DNA of 64,000 nucleotides from Amyelois transitella (Eukaryota > Arthropoda > Insecta > Lepidoptera > Pyralidae), in assembly GCF_032362555.1 (NCBI RefSeq), contig NC_083527.1:1178001-1242000 (forward strand), given 5' to 3'. The stretch's first letter is position 1; the number at the start of each line of letters is the position of its first letter. The notes below the pieces were generated by a model. That model had not been told where the DNA came from. It was given only the letters and a program-made list of their open reading frames with translations, and searched no databases. Below, in pieces: positions 1 to 9,848 of the stretch. The position numbers and the translations under genes are program-made.

Positions 1-499
1 TTTGCTAAATATTTTCAAAATAAATAAAATTATAAACTTTTATTTTGAAAACCCCAACGTTTCAAATCTCACATCAAATTTCTCTTATCCTCACTTCTGA
101 TTCTAACTTCAAAAACATGTATAGCGGTGACATCTTCATTATGACACAATAACTAGACATTAAGATGGCTGCTATCAATATTATAACTCATGGAATTTCT
201 TATTCGCTCAACAACGATAAGAAAGGTGGCGCTATTAAAAATTGCGCTGCAAAGTCTTTAATTTCAAGGAGTATTGTTCAATGTAAGATTACAAACGATT
301 GGAGACATTATAGTACACAATTTCTGGTAACAACAACGTCAGAACTATTTTCATCATCATACTAAGCCTGGTCCTATACTACTTCGTGGTCAAGTCCAAC
401 ATAACTTATGCTACTTGCCTAGAACGTCAAATTCTTCAGATCAAGGAGGTTTTTGTTCTTTCTCTCTATTTCATCTTTGCGTGTGACCATTTAAACTCT

Positions 500-1005
500 T
501 TGCCACTATGCTTAAGACCTTGGGCAGTCCAAATTCAAATTCAAAATTTTATGGGACATGTCATTCATCACTTAAAAATTGTCATAATCTTTTGGTTTCA
601 CAACATTGGTTGACGTCAAATAAATAACTTAAAAGTAAGTTTGCCGTGTGGTTTCCGGCACCATTCAAAAAGAAAAGAATAGGATCACTCCATCTCTTTC
701 CCATGGATGTCGTAAAAGGCGACTAAGGGATACTTACAAACTAGGGATTCTTTAGGCAATGGGTTAGCAGCCTGCCACTATTTGAATCTCAATTCTATCA
801 TTAAGCCAAATAGCTGAACGTGGCCATTCAGTCTTTTCAAGACTGTTGACTCTGTCTGTTGACCCGCAAGGGATATAGAAGTGACCATATGTATGTAAGT
901 TTACTGCCTCTTACAAAGCGTCAGTGCAGTTTTATAACTTTCTCTTTCCACTTTGTCCGGTCTACAGCGTTTTCGGTCAGTCATCAAAGAGGCTCAGTAT
1001 TCTCC
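500..1005 (+). mobile_element. Family D element, split by a SINE-A
   Basis: Parts 500-642 and 903-1005 align with 6500-6735 (shared TGACGTCAAATAAAT and AAAGCGTCAGTGCAG), which lacks the insertion. Confidence 0.7.
643..894 (+). mobile_element. SINE-A, full length with 8-bp target-site duplication
   Basis: From GCCGTGTGG to the TATG tail; flanked by GTAAGTTT at 635-642 and 895-902. It interrupts a family D element. Confidence 0.95.
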
Positions 1006-1210
1006 AGTTAACTGTTACTAAGTAAATCTTTATCTGAGTCGTATAATTTTAATAATTCAACACCTGTTGAAACAATATTTGATCATTTTATCTCGTTTAC
1101 ATTACGAGAAACACCTTTGATTACTGTAACGTTAATAGCACGTGAAAATCTCATATTTGTCAGACTTCAGACCTTTGCAAACATAACACTATCAGAATCG
1201 TCATACTTAC

Positions 1211-4200
1211 GTAGAAACTGCCAAGCTGAATCAGACCTTGCTGCTTCACCTGTAAGTTTATTTTCAATCAATGCGTCTGTAGTCTGGGCGTCTGAAATTA
1301 ATATATTCGACTTGATTGTTAACAGTCATAAATTAGTCAGAAATATTATGATTCTGAGATAGATTTATTTAGTTAAAGGTACAAATTTATACGTAAGGGA
1401 ATAATTTTATTCCTTTTAAACGTAAGGGAAGAATTTTATTCCTTTATTACGATTGGGATATTTGCGATACTTCTTTTGGACGATGGGCTAGCAACCTGTC
1501 ACTATTTGAATCTCAATTATATCATTAAGCCAAACAGCTGAACGTGGCCTGTCAGTCTTTTCAAAACTGTTGGCCCTGTCTACCCCGTTATATATAGCCG
1601 TGATTATATGAATGTATTTACGTATTATGGTAAAATAATACAAAATATTCAAACGCATGAATAAATTGAAGCGTTGCAGTAGTTCAACATGTTCTTTTAA
1701 AATCAAAATGAGCTAATTTTTTTAAAGGAAAAAAAGGAAATTAATAATAATAGAATTATTATTAACTATTCCTTTCGAAAATTTGAAAACATAAATAAAG
1801 CAACTGAACTTAGTGTCACTTTCCTTATCTTTGAGAGTCAGTGACCAAGACTGGCGAAAGATTGTGAAATATAAATGTCAAAATTTTAATTAAACATACA
1901 GAAACAAAAACCTTTGCTAAATATTAACATACATATATTTATAATAACATAATGATAAGATATTGGAAGCGATGACGAGTAAAAATTATTATTTGTGAGT
2001 ATTAGCATAGTAAGAGATACCAAATCAGATGAACTTAATATAGAAATACAAGACCGAGTAGAATTTAAGTAGGAACCAATGTGCCGTGTGGTTCCAGGCA
2101 CCAATTGAAATAGGATGGGACCACTCCATCTCGTTCCCATGGATGTCGTAAAAGGCGACTAAGGGATAGGCTTATACGAGTATACTTGGGATTCTTCTTT
2201 TAGGCGATGGGCTAGCAACCTGTCACTAATTTAAAATCAATTCTATCATTAAGCTAAACAGCTGAACGTGATCTATCATCTTTCTTTTCCAGACTGTTGG
2301 CTCTGTCTACCCCGCAAAGGATATAGACGTGATTATATGTATGTATGTATTTAGAACTTCGACTCCTTCCAAATATGCTTAAGATACAAACCATTTTCAT
2401 TGGCAATTGTTTTTAACTGCAATTTTATTTTCTTCAACTCAACCTCGACCTCTCTTGATGTCACATTCACCCTTCTATAAAATGCTATTGACCTGGCAGC
2501 CTCCTGAAATGTGTTTGTTTTGAACTGTGTTTATCAATGAATACAACATTTGTTTTGATGTAAATGTGAAGTGATAACGACAGGTAAATGCTTATACGAA
2601 CGTGAAAATATGCATACATACATACATACATATCATCACGTCTATATCCCTTACGGGGTAGACAGAGCCAACAGTCTTGAAAAGACTGAAAGGCCACGTT
2701 CAGCTATTTGGCTTAATGATAGAATTGAGTTTCAAATAGTGACAGGTTGCTAGCCTGTCGCCTAAAAAGAATCCCAAGTTTGTAAGCCTATCCCTTAGTC
2801 GCCTTTTACGACATCCATGGGAAAGAGATGGAGTGGTGCTATTCTTCTTTTTATAGGTGCCGGGAACCACACGGAAAATATGCATCATGTTAATAAATTT
2901 GTTCAGCTCTTGCTATCTACTGTGAAAAGTTCTGAAATCTTATGAGTTTTCTTAACTTTACTTGTCATTGCAGTATACACCTTTCATAGTCATCAAGAGG
3001 TGTGATAATCAATGATCAAAAATTATTATTAAATAGTAATTTTCGACAATTAAGACAAAATTTTTGGCTAGAGAAGTTCTACATATACTGAATACTCGTA
3101 AAAAGCGTAAACATTTGTTTAAATGCACTAGATAAAAAAATAATAAATTATTAAATGATCCGAAATTTTCAATTTGAAATTTTTTGAAATTTTTATTTTC
3201 TCTGTAGTTTAAGTTCTATTCTTATTTTTTCCTTGAAGTAAATAAATGAATAAATCAAACGTTTGATTACTGCTTACAACAAAATGTTTAAAATCATATT
3301 TATCCAATGAAACTGGTACATACATACATACATACATATGGTCACGTCTATATCCCTTGCGGGGTAAACAGAGCCAATAGTCTTAAAAAGACTGAATGGC
3401 CACGATCATCTTTTTATTTATTTATTTTATGAAACTGGTATTTGTAATATATATATAAAAGACGATTAAAAAAAAATCTCTTACCTCATCTCTTCCTCTC
3501 TGTACCAAAAACACCGGACTCTCTTTCAAAAACATCGACATCGCCAAATACAGAATAGACAGTCCCAAATGTAAATACACCACTTCGTAGAACGTAAGGA
3601 ATCCTCCCCATGAATACGATAGGAGTAGCCCAAGGAAGTAACCAACAGATATTATCGATGTGAAGGCACCCCTGACAGCGTCTTGAGATATTTCAGCTAT
3701 GTACACCGTTGTCAAAACTTGGCCTGCTGCTCCGAAGCCAGAAATTCCAACAGCACACAATATTAGAGGAACGTAGTTGGTTATTGATATAACTGACCAG
3801 GAAATCTGAAATCGAACCGATCAATATCATTAATAATATTAAATTTGAAATTTGAAAAACTTCCGCCTCAATTTTTTCTTATAACACATCTCTTTTTGCA
3901 CCGGGGGTTAAACTAAGAACACTAATGAATGATTAAATCATCAATACACTTTGTAAATGCGCTTTCACTCGAGAACTTTAACAAAAAAAATGGGGATCGA
4001 TCATGGATGTTGTACGACTAAGGCTAATAAGGCGAATAAGGGATAGGCTTACAAACTTGGGATTCTTTTTTTAGGCGACGGGCTAGCAACCTGTCACTAT
4101 TTGAATCTCAATTCATCATAAAGCCAAATAGCTGAGCGTGGCCTAACACTCTTTTCAAGACTGTTGGCTCTGTCTACCCCACAATTAATATCGACGTGAT

Positions 4201-5109
4201 CATATGTATATATATGCAGACTAAGAACTTACCACGAACGGCAAACCAAAAAGCATCGCAGTATACTTGCGTCCCAATTTGTTTAATAAATAACCGCATA
4301 GCGGGGTCGCTAAGAGCCCTCCAACATTGGTCAGACTGCCGAGAAGGGATATTTCCAAAGACGACATTGGCGCTGATAACACTGTGTCGGCGGATCGGAA
4401 ATTTGATAGAGTATATGACGGCCATGCGTAAACGAAGCCAATCAACGCTGCTAAAAAGGAAACTGAAAAAAAAACAGCGCATCAAATTAATCCTGCACTC
4501 GATGAACCAAAACTCCGCCCTAGATACTAGTGACAGGAGAATAAGGAAACGATGGCAGATCAGAAGAATATAAAGAGAAGATCATAATGGCCGCGCGTTT
4601 ATGAAACCAATCAATGCTGCTAAAAATTAAACTCCAATAATAGCTTTTAATGGACGTGTGGTTCCCGGCGCCAATAAAAAAAGGATAGGACCACTCCATC
4701 TCGTTCCCGTGGATGTTGTAAAAGGCGACTAAATTTTTCATAGTTAAATCCCTTGCGTGTTAGACAGAGCCATTAATAGAGCTTTTAACTTCTTCCAATA
4801 AAAAAACAATAATACTTTCAATATAGGACAACGTGCTCAAACATTTATAATTATTTTGTATGAATTTATAAATAACTTTAAAAAATGTAGTTTATAAATA
4901 AAATTGACAAATATATAAATAAAATTGACGAAAAAAAAATAGTTATAAATATATTTAATTGTTTATTATTATGGATATAATTATTATTATTATAATTATT
5001 ATAATTATATTATTATTATTATAAAATATTAATTTAAAAATAACTTACTTTTTAGAGTCGCAAGACCTTGCACCAAAAACGCTGTAGTTTTTACACTGTC
5101 AACGACCAT
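1211..5109 (-). CDS. Transporter 1: Tret1-like MFS sugar transporter, N-terminal part (runs off left edge)
   Basis: Five coding exons in transcription order: 5109-5049, 4462-4233, 3805-3485, 2503-2392, 1291-1211, all with GT-AG borders and matching phases (61, 230, 321, 112 and 81 nt), giving 268 codons with no stop. The start is the ATG at 5109; exon 1 codes for a short N-terminus containing AFLVQGLATL, the counterpart of AFLIQVIATI in transporter 2. Visible features are TGFVYAW-type TM1 sequence (IGFVYAWPSY), the loop 2-3 GRK motif (about residues 84-86), AEISQDAVRGAF in the TM4-5 region, and a KESPVFL motif (about 191-197) in place of the family's PESP. The family moves sugars by facilitated diffusion through 12 membrane helices; trehalose as substrate is inferred. 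The second half (exons like 11835-11618 of transporter 2) is not in the window. Exon 4 is 15-27 nt shorter than in the paralogs, in the variable central loop. A pseudogene truncated after exon 5 cannot be excluded. Confidence 0.85.
1471..1620 (+). mobile_element. SINE-A, 3' half
   Basis: Starts at CGATGGGCTAGCAACCTGTC and runs to a short tail; 5' end absent. Lies between exon 5 of transporter 1 and its left neighbour DNA's mirror side, in the 3' direction of exon 5's intron 4. Confidence 0.85.
2081..2351 (+). mobile_element. SINE-A in intron 4 of transporter 1
   Basis: Nearly full length, GTGCCGTGTGG to ATGTATGTAT; antisense to the gene. Confidence 0.93.
2613..2874 (-). mobile_element. SINE-A in intron 3 of transporter 1
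   Basis: Full length in reverse, (CATA)n to CGGGAACCACACGG. Confidence 0.93.
3318..3411 (-). mobile_element. SINE-A 3' fragment
   Basis: Tail and about 75 bases only; ends 70 bases before the donor of exon 3 of transporter 1. Confidence 0.85.
3990..4215 (+). mobile_element. SINE-A, 5'-truncated, in intron 2 of transporter 1
   Basis: Begins at CATGGATGT and ends with a worn tail 18 bases from the exon 2 donor. Confidence 0.85.
4553..4640 (-). pseudogene. Relic of transporter exon 2 (5' half) inside intron 1 of transporter 1
   Basis: The stretch resembles the 5' half of the real exon 2 (4462 down to about 4375), including the run coding for LAALIGF, which is preserved as LAALIGF before the frame decays. 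It has a stop codon right at its start and a changed acceptor, so it cannot be used in frame. It is cut off on the right by a SINE-A fragment (4653-4731). It is best read as a decayed partial duplicate of exon 2. Confidence 0.6.
4653..4731 (+). mobile_element. SINE-A 5' fragment
   Basis: First 80 bases only (CGTGTGGTTCCCGGCGCC to AGGCGACTA); followed by a 26-base reversed 3' piece at 4748-4773. Confidence 0.8.
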
Positions 5110-5200
5110 TTTTTTCGTTTTGATATATTTTATATATTGATATTAATTATAAAATAATACTTATAATTTAACATTAGGTTTACACTTTCTCTAATGAACG

Positions 5201-5243
5201 AATCTGAGGAACTATAGAAAGCGAGTTGCCGTAGTTATTTATA
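5201..5243 (-). promoter_or_regulatory. Candidate core promoter of transporter 1
   Basis: On the minus strand TATAAATA (5243-5236) is followed 31-38 bases later by TCAGATT (5207-5201), about 95 bases upstream of the ATG at 5109. TATA and initiator-like spacing is slightly long, so this is a suggestion only. Confidence 0.3.
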
Positions 5244-5455
5244 GCTAATTTATTTTAACAATTGATAGGATTGCGGAGTAGGGTAACATACACCGTTATC
5301 ATCCGAGTCCTTCATTAAAAAATATATATTTTTTTGTTCTACAAGACAGATTCTTTTTTAGAAGTAATTACGAAAAGATTATTCAGAATACACATTTTCG
5401 TGTTAAAATTATTTCTTTAATATAGTATTTAGGTATATAAAATTCTCAATAAAAA

Positions 5456-5680
5456 TGTGCCGTGTGATTTCCAAAAGAAAAATGAATAGGACCACTTTAT
5501 TTCATTCCCGTAGATGTCGGAAAAAGTGACTAAGGGATAGGCTTATAAACTTGGGATTCTTTTAGGCGATAGGCTAGAAATCTATGATTAAGCCAAACAG
5601 CTGAACGTGGTCTATCAGTTTTACCAAAACAGTTTGCTCTGTCTTCCCCGCAAGGTATATAGACGTGATTATATTTATTT
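5456..5680 (+). mobile_element. SINE-A, diverged copy
   Basis: GTGCCGTGTGATTTCC to GTGATTATAT with an internal deletion of the ACCTGTCACTATTTG part; lies upstream of transporter 1. Confidence 0.85.
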
Positions 5681-5967
5681 AAACAGATTTGGGTAACATG
5701 ATTTCTCTAACAAAAGATACCAGAAAATCAAGGAGTGATTTCTTGAAAAAGACCAAATAAATAGAGTTTGTTACTGTTCTCTGATAGGCGTCTGTTTAGC
5801 CGGATGAACACATGAGACGAAAAAATATTTAGAAAAAACTACATTGGAAAAAAATACATTGCAGACTCAGAGAATAATCATTACCGCACGCAGTTTCAAT
5901 TCAAAATTAAGTTGTCACTTTTGTTTTATAAACTAATTCGTCGATTGACGATTATCAATTTAATATC

Positions 5968-6225
5968 TACTGACGGCGTCTGTGGCGCAGCGGTAGTGCG
6001 ATTGTCTGTGTCATCGGAGGTCCTGGGTTCGAATCCCGGCCAGGACATGATGAGAAACGAACTTTCTCTGATTGGCCTGGGTCTTGGATGTTTATCTATA
6101 TAAATATTTATTATAAAATATAGTATCGTTGAGTTAGAATCTTGTAACACAAGTCTCGAACTTACTTCGAGGCTAACTCAATCTGTGTAATTTGTGCCGT
6201 ATATATTTATTTATTATTTATTTAT
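5968..6225 (+). mobile_element. SINE-B, full length, tRNA-like head
   Basis: Head GTCTGTGGCGCAGCGGTAGT resembles a pol III A box, GGGTTCGAATCCCGGC a B box; body ends TCTGTGTAATTTGT and an ATTT-rich tail. Confidence 0.9.
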
Positions 6226-6499
6226 TGGTCTCTAACAGAAGCGTCCACCCTACAACACAAAAGTAGCCGCATGTTAAATATAATCATCAAACACTCCGCA
6301 AACAATTACAGTTTGTAAAACTTAATAATCTTATCAAAACAATCGCTTTACTAACTTTAAATAGAATTTGCGTACGTCCACAGAATTAGATATAATTAGT
6401 ACTATAAACGTTTTTGTTTGCCAAGACTATACCTTGATTGGGCTTCCACAAGGTACTCATTATGTTTGCCCGTGCTTTTAAAGTTAAGCAAATGCAAAT

Positions 6500-6735
6500 A
6501 GTTGGAAGCCTCAAATTTCCATGACATTTTGGGCTTAAAACTATTCTATTTCAAATTCTAATTCTAAATTTTTATTTATTTTTATGGGACGTTTTAACAT
6601 CACTTAGTAATTATCAATATTCACAACATTTGTTGACGTCAAATAAATTACGTAAAACTAAGCTTTCTGCCGCTTCCAAAGCGTCAGTGCAGAAAAAGCG
6701 GTAACAAACTGCACTGCAGCATTTTCTCAATAACG
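6500..6735 (+). mobile_element. Family D element, uninterrupted 5' type copy
   Basis: Contains TGACGTCAAATAAATTACG and GCGTCAGTGCAGAAAAAGCG; homologous to the split copy at 500-1005. Confidence 0.65.
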
Positions 6736-6817
6736 TCAACTTTCCAATTATCCAAACTTAGGATAGAAATGTGGACGAGAGGAAACATTGTTATGATGAA
6801 TGGATTAAACGAAGCTT

Positions 6818-7126
6818 ACATACATACATAAAATCACGCCTCTTTCCCGGAGGGGTAGGCAGAGACTACCTCTTTCCACTTTCCACGATCTCTGCATCCT
6901 TCCTTCGCTTCATCCACATTCATAACTCTCTTCATGCAAGCTCGGCGGTTTCGGGTACTTTTGACCTGACCCTTTTCCAGGACGTCCTTAATTGGATCAA
7001 GATACGTTCGTCTAGGTCTTCCCACTCCGACCTTTCCCTCCACACTCTCCTTGTATATCTGCTTAGTCAACCTGCTTTCATTCATCCTCTCCACATGACC
7101 GAACCATATTAACATACCCTTTTCTA
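6818..7126 (-). mobile_element. LINE-R 3' end (RTE-like), coding for the C-terminus of a reverse transcriptase
   Basis: The minus strand encodes about 93 codons (GHVERMNESRLTKQIY, then RRACMKRVMNVDEAKE, ending SAYPSGKEA and TGA) followed by ATTTTATGTATG tail. This is the C-terminal region of a LINE polyprotein, most like the RTE group; the catalytic part is absent. Confidence 0.85.
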
Positions 7127-7552
7127 TTTAAACGAAGCTTCTTGGTTAAAAAAAACAGTAAGTTTTTGTGGGACAAAAAATAACTGTTGTTTGAAAGCTT
7201 AGTGTTCGTGTATTAAAAAAAACTGTTACATAAAATTTATTAACAAGTATACCTATGTCCAATGATAAATATATTTTCTTATGCTTGTTGTATCTATTGT
7301 TGAAATAGATTATTGACATTCACAGAGATCGAGTCTGTTGCAGATTTACAATGAAATGGTTGTGGGTGACGGGGCACTAAATAATATTTAAATTCGTTTT
7401 ACTAAATCTGTTACATTAAATTTGTACTCTAAAATATGGCTTATATTTTCAATTATTTTTTGTGCGCTACTAAAGATAGTCAAAATCGAGTCTGAAAATT
7501 GTCGAAATCGTGGAACTTCGTGCAAAAGTGTTAAATGCCTCTTCTTAACACC

Positions 7553-7725
7553 AGATTTGGGATTCTTTTTTAGGCGATGGGCGAGCAACCTATCACTATT
7601 TGAATCTCAATTCTATCATAAAGCCAAATAGCTGAACGTGGCCATTCAGTCTTTTCAAGCCTGTAGGCTCTGTCTACCCCGCAAGGGATATAGACGTGGC
7701 CATATGTATGTATGTATGTATGTAT
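7553..7725 (+). mobile_element. SINE-A, 5'-truncated
   Basis: From TTTGGGATTC to four TATG units. Confidence 0.9.
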
Positions 7726-7959
7726 GGAACACCAGAAAAGCTCAGACCATGGATAGTTTCAAAAGCCTCGTTATCTCTCATTGTCTTACCACCCTAAAAG
7801 ATACGTCAACCTGCATTCATTTACAAGCATATTTTAAGCGCCCTTTGTACATTTTTTTTATGCTATAAAGTTTTAAATAAATGAATAAATATGTAAGCAT
7901 AGATATGTTCTATTTTATTGAATTATGATTATCTTGCTCTGCGTCAACGCCAATCTCCT

Positions 7960-8100
7960 GTTTAGTTTCCTTTCACCCAAAGGTTAACTGGAATTAAATA
8001 ATTAGCGATAAGTCCGCCTTTGTACCATCTTTGTCTCTTTTATGCCGTTTTGTATGTTTTACTCTTATGGTGCTATAAAATATTATCTATGAATCTATCT
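7960..8100. repeat. LINE 3'UTR-like remnant (GATAAGTCCGCCTTTGTACC)
   Basis: Shares the string of that kind with 36985-37125 (GATAAGCCCGCCTTTGTAC). It looks like the 3'UTR of another lepidopteran LINE. Confidence 0.5.
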
Positions 8101-8261
8101 AAATAAAGCTTCAATTCGCAAAATTTATTAGAATAAGAACAATTATAAAATAACAGCAATCATTTACTTAAGATGTTTTGCTTTAAATATTTTACATTTA
8201 GTGTCAGTATCTACTTTATTCTGTATAAACTCATCTATGACCACGACCTACGAATTTAAAC

Positions 8262-8372
8262 ATTACATAAATCCCGCCACTTTCCCGGTGGGATAGGCAG
8301 AGACCATATCTTTTCACTTACCACGATCCCTGCAAACTTCTTTCGCTTCATTCCCATTCAAAACACTCTTCA
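8262..8372 (-). mobile_element. LINE-R 3' fragment
   Basis: CATTACATAAATCCCGCCAC and GGTAGGCAGAG-like run; last 35 codons only, diverged. Confidence 0.75.
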
Positions 8373-8642
8373 CGAGTTTATTACAATATTAACAAGTAAA
8401 TCTCCCGTCTGGTCGCCGCAAACTCTTTCAAATAGGAACCCTGTCAGTGTAACTTTTGTTACTCTATTTCTGTAGGTAAAAACTACCTGTATTGACCATC
8501 AAATAGTTTAATGCAGCCGGAATTCTCGGCACCATGGGACAGAATCAGATTTTTCTTTTCTTATTGGCTTTAAATTATAATCAGTTCATATTTTATTATA
8601 TTTTAATTTGTTTTTAACTTACCTATAGATAAACTTATGTAT

Positions 8643-8880
8643 ACTAGCTTTTACCCGAAGCTTCGCCCGCGTGAATTAAGCGCCATTTACAAAAACCGAC
8701 GAATTTAACGCCATCTACAAAAGAATACAGGTCTTTCGCAAATCTCACGGGATCTATAGTATAACAGGAATAAAAGGTACCATTTGTCCTTCCCCTAATT
8801 ATATATACGTGATATCTCAAGAACATTTATTCTGTAGATAACCCATGAAGAGGTAACAAACAAACTTATTTTCGCGTTCA
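8643..8880 (-). mobile_element. Helitron-like (HEL) remnant
   Basis: Begins ACTAGCTTTTACCCGAAGC, the reversed 3' end (CTAGT) of the HEL family, and shares CTTCGCCCGCGTG; the far end is worn. Confidence 0.6.
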
Positions 8881-9054
8881 TAACATTAAGTTGGTATTGG
8901 GATGCAATACCTAACTATATTTATTAGTAAAATTGATTATTCAGTCAACGAAATTGTAAATTTGAACTGAAAAGTATTCAAACAAAATTCGTATATCATC
9001 ATACTAATAAAAAAATAACAAAAACGAAATCAAATTTCAGACATTTATTTAACT

Positions 9055-9260
9055 CTCACTATTTTATCTTCAAAAACAAAGCTCGTATTGCGTCTGCTGA
9101 CAGTCCTCTGGTTTTTGATAATGAACTTTATGAGAATAAAGTTACAAATAATCGTATAACTAATAACAATAGAATACTGGACCCAAACCGATGAGTTCCA
9201 TTAATGTATTGAATACAAACAGCTCTAAAAACATAGCAATGCATAAAGAATATAACCTAA
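9055..9260 (-). pseudogene. Decayed duplicate of a transporter last exon
   Basis: On the minus strand this reads FVFNTLMELIGLGPVFYCY then a stop, and after frameshifts GLSADAIRALFLKIK and a stop. This matches the terminal exon of transporter 2 (10076-9849: FIFNHLVELIGLGPVFYCF and GLSADAIQALFLKKK). Similarity at the DNA level runs through the region that encodes PETKG in the intact gene, which is destroyed here. It lies about 590 bases beyond the stop codon of transporter 2 on the same strand. I infer a fourth gene copy reduced to a remnant; no other exon of it was seen. Confidence 0.8.
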
Positions 9261-9467
9261 AATGAAATAGTATGGATCAGATTAAGTTCTTGTTAAACTT
9301 GGTAAAGTTTTGACGTTTTAAGATGTAAAAGATGCAAAAATGCAAACTGAAAACAGGATAAACTTTTTTAATACTATATCTAGAACGGTTTTCGTATAAA
9401 CTGTAGAAACTACAATTATCCACACCTATAATAGATAAAAGCGAACAGGAATTTTTAATGTCGGTGT

Positions 9468-9572
9468 AGTGGGAGCGATGTTTCGGCTCGACCGCCACCA
9501 AAGGGAAGATCTTCCGCCAGGCTAGGTGTGATGCCTGGGGAACCGCGCGACAGACAATGTTGTGTCGGAGGT
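9468..9572 (+). repeat. Unclassified repeat, copy 1 (GGCTCGACCGCCACCAAAGG)
   Basis: About 105 bases nearly identical to 33738-33851; contains GGAAGATCTTCCGCCAGG. Class unknown. Confidence 0.8.
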
Positions 9573-9848
9573 TGCTATGGCGTATATGAAGAATAAGAAG
9601 CCTACAGTCGGTGTTACTGATTATTTATTTTGAACATCCTTCGCGACTTGGAATTTTCTTAGTAATTCCCTACCTATTAATCCGTCACATGATGGAAAGA
9701 TCAGATTTTTACATGCAGCGACTTTCATACGATTTCGAAACCTTGTAGAAAATGTCTTAACCCAAGTTACATTAAGGCTATACATCTACTTTCCTCAATA
9801 TTCTCCCTAACCATATTTACAACAATAAATAAAATGTAATAACAGTTT

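Noticed and set aside
60..150. Weak likeness of CTTCAAAAACATGTATAGCGG to the end of the transporter last exon
   Set aside because: Too short, no coding match beyond about 15 bases.
1..1210. Remaining exons of transporter 1 to the left of 1211
   Set aside because: No match to the QVYAEPLFKEA or PETKG exons was seen; the stretch is filled by family D and SINE-A pieces, so the rest lies outside or is lost.
2571..2753. Recurrent small frame reading VDRANSLEKTERPRSA...IVTGC (also near 14017, 31909, 46497, 47381, 48579, 49992)
   Set aside because: It is the reverse reading of SINE-A and recurs in every copy with that orientation; not a protein gene.
5970..6055. tRNA gene at the head of SINE-B (also 13400, 29990, 33450 and 58000)
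   Set aside because: A and B boxes are present but the acceptor stem does not close and a SINE body with tail follows.
6834..7115. 93-codon frame taken as a gene
   Set aside because: It is only the C-terminal end of LINE-R, with no start region or catalytic part.
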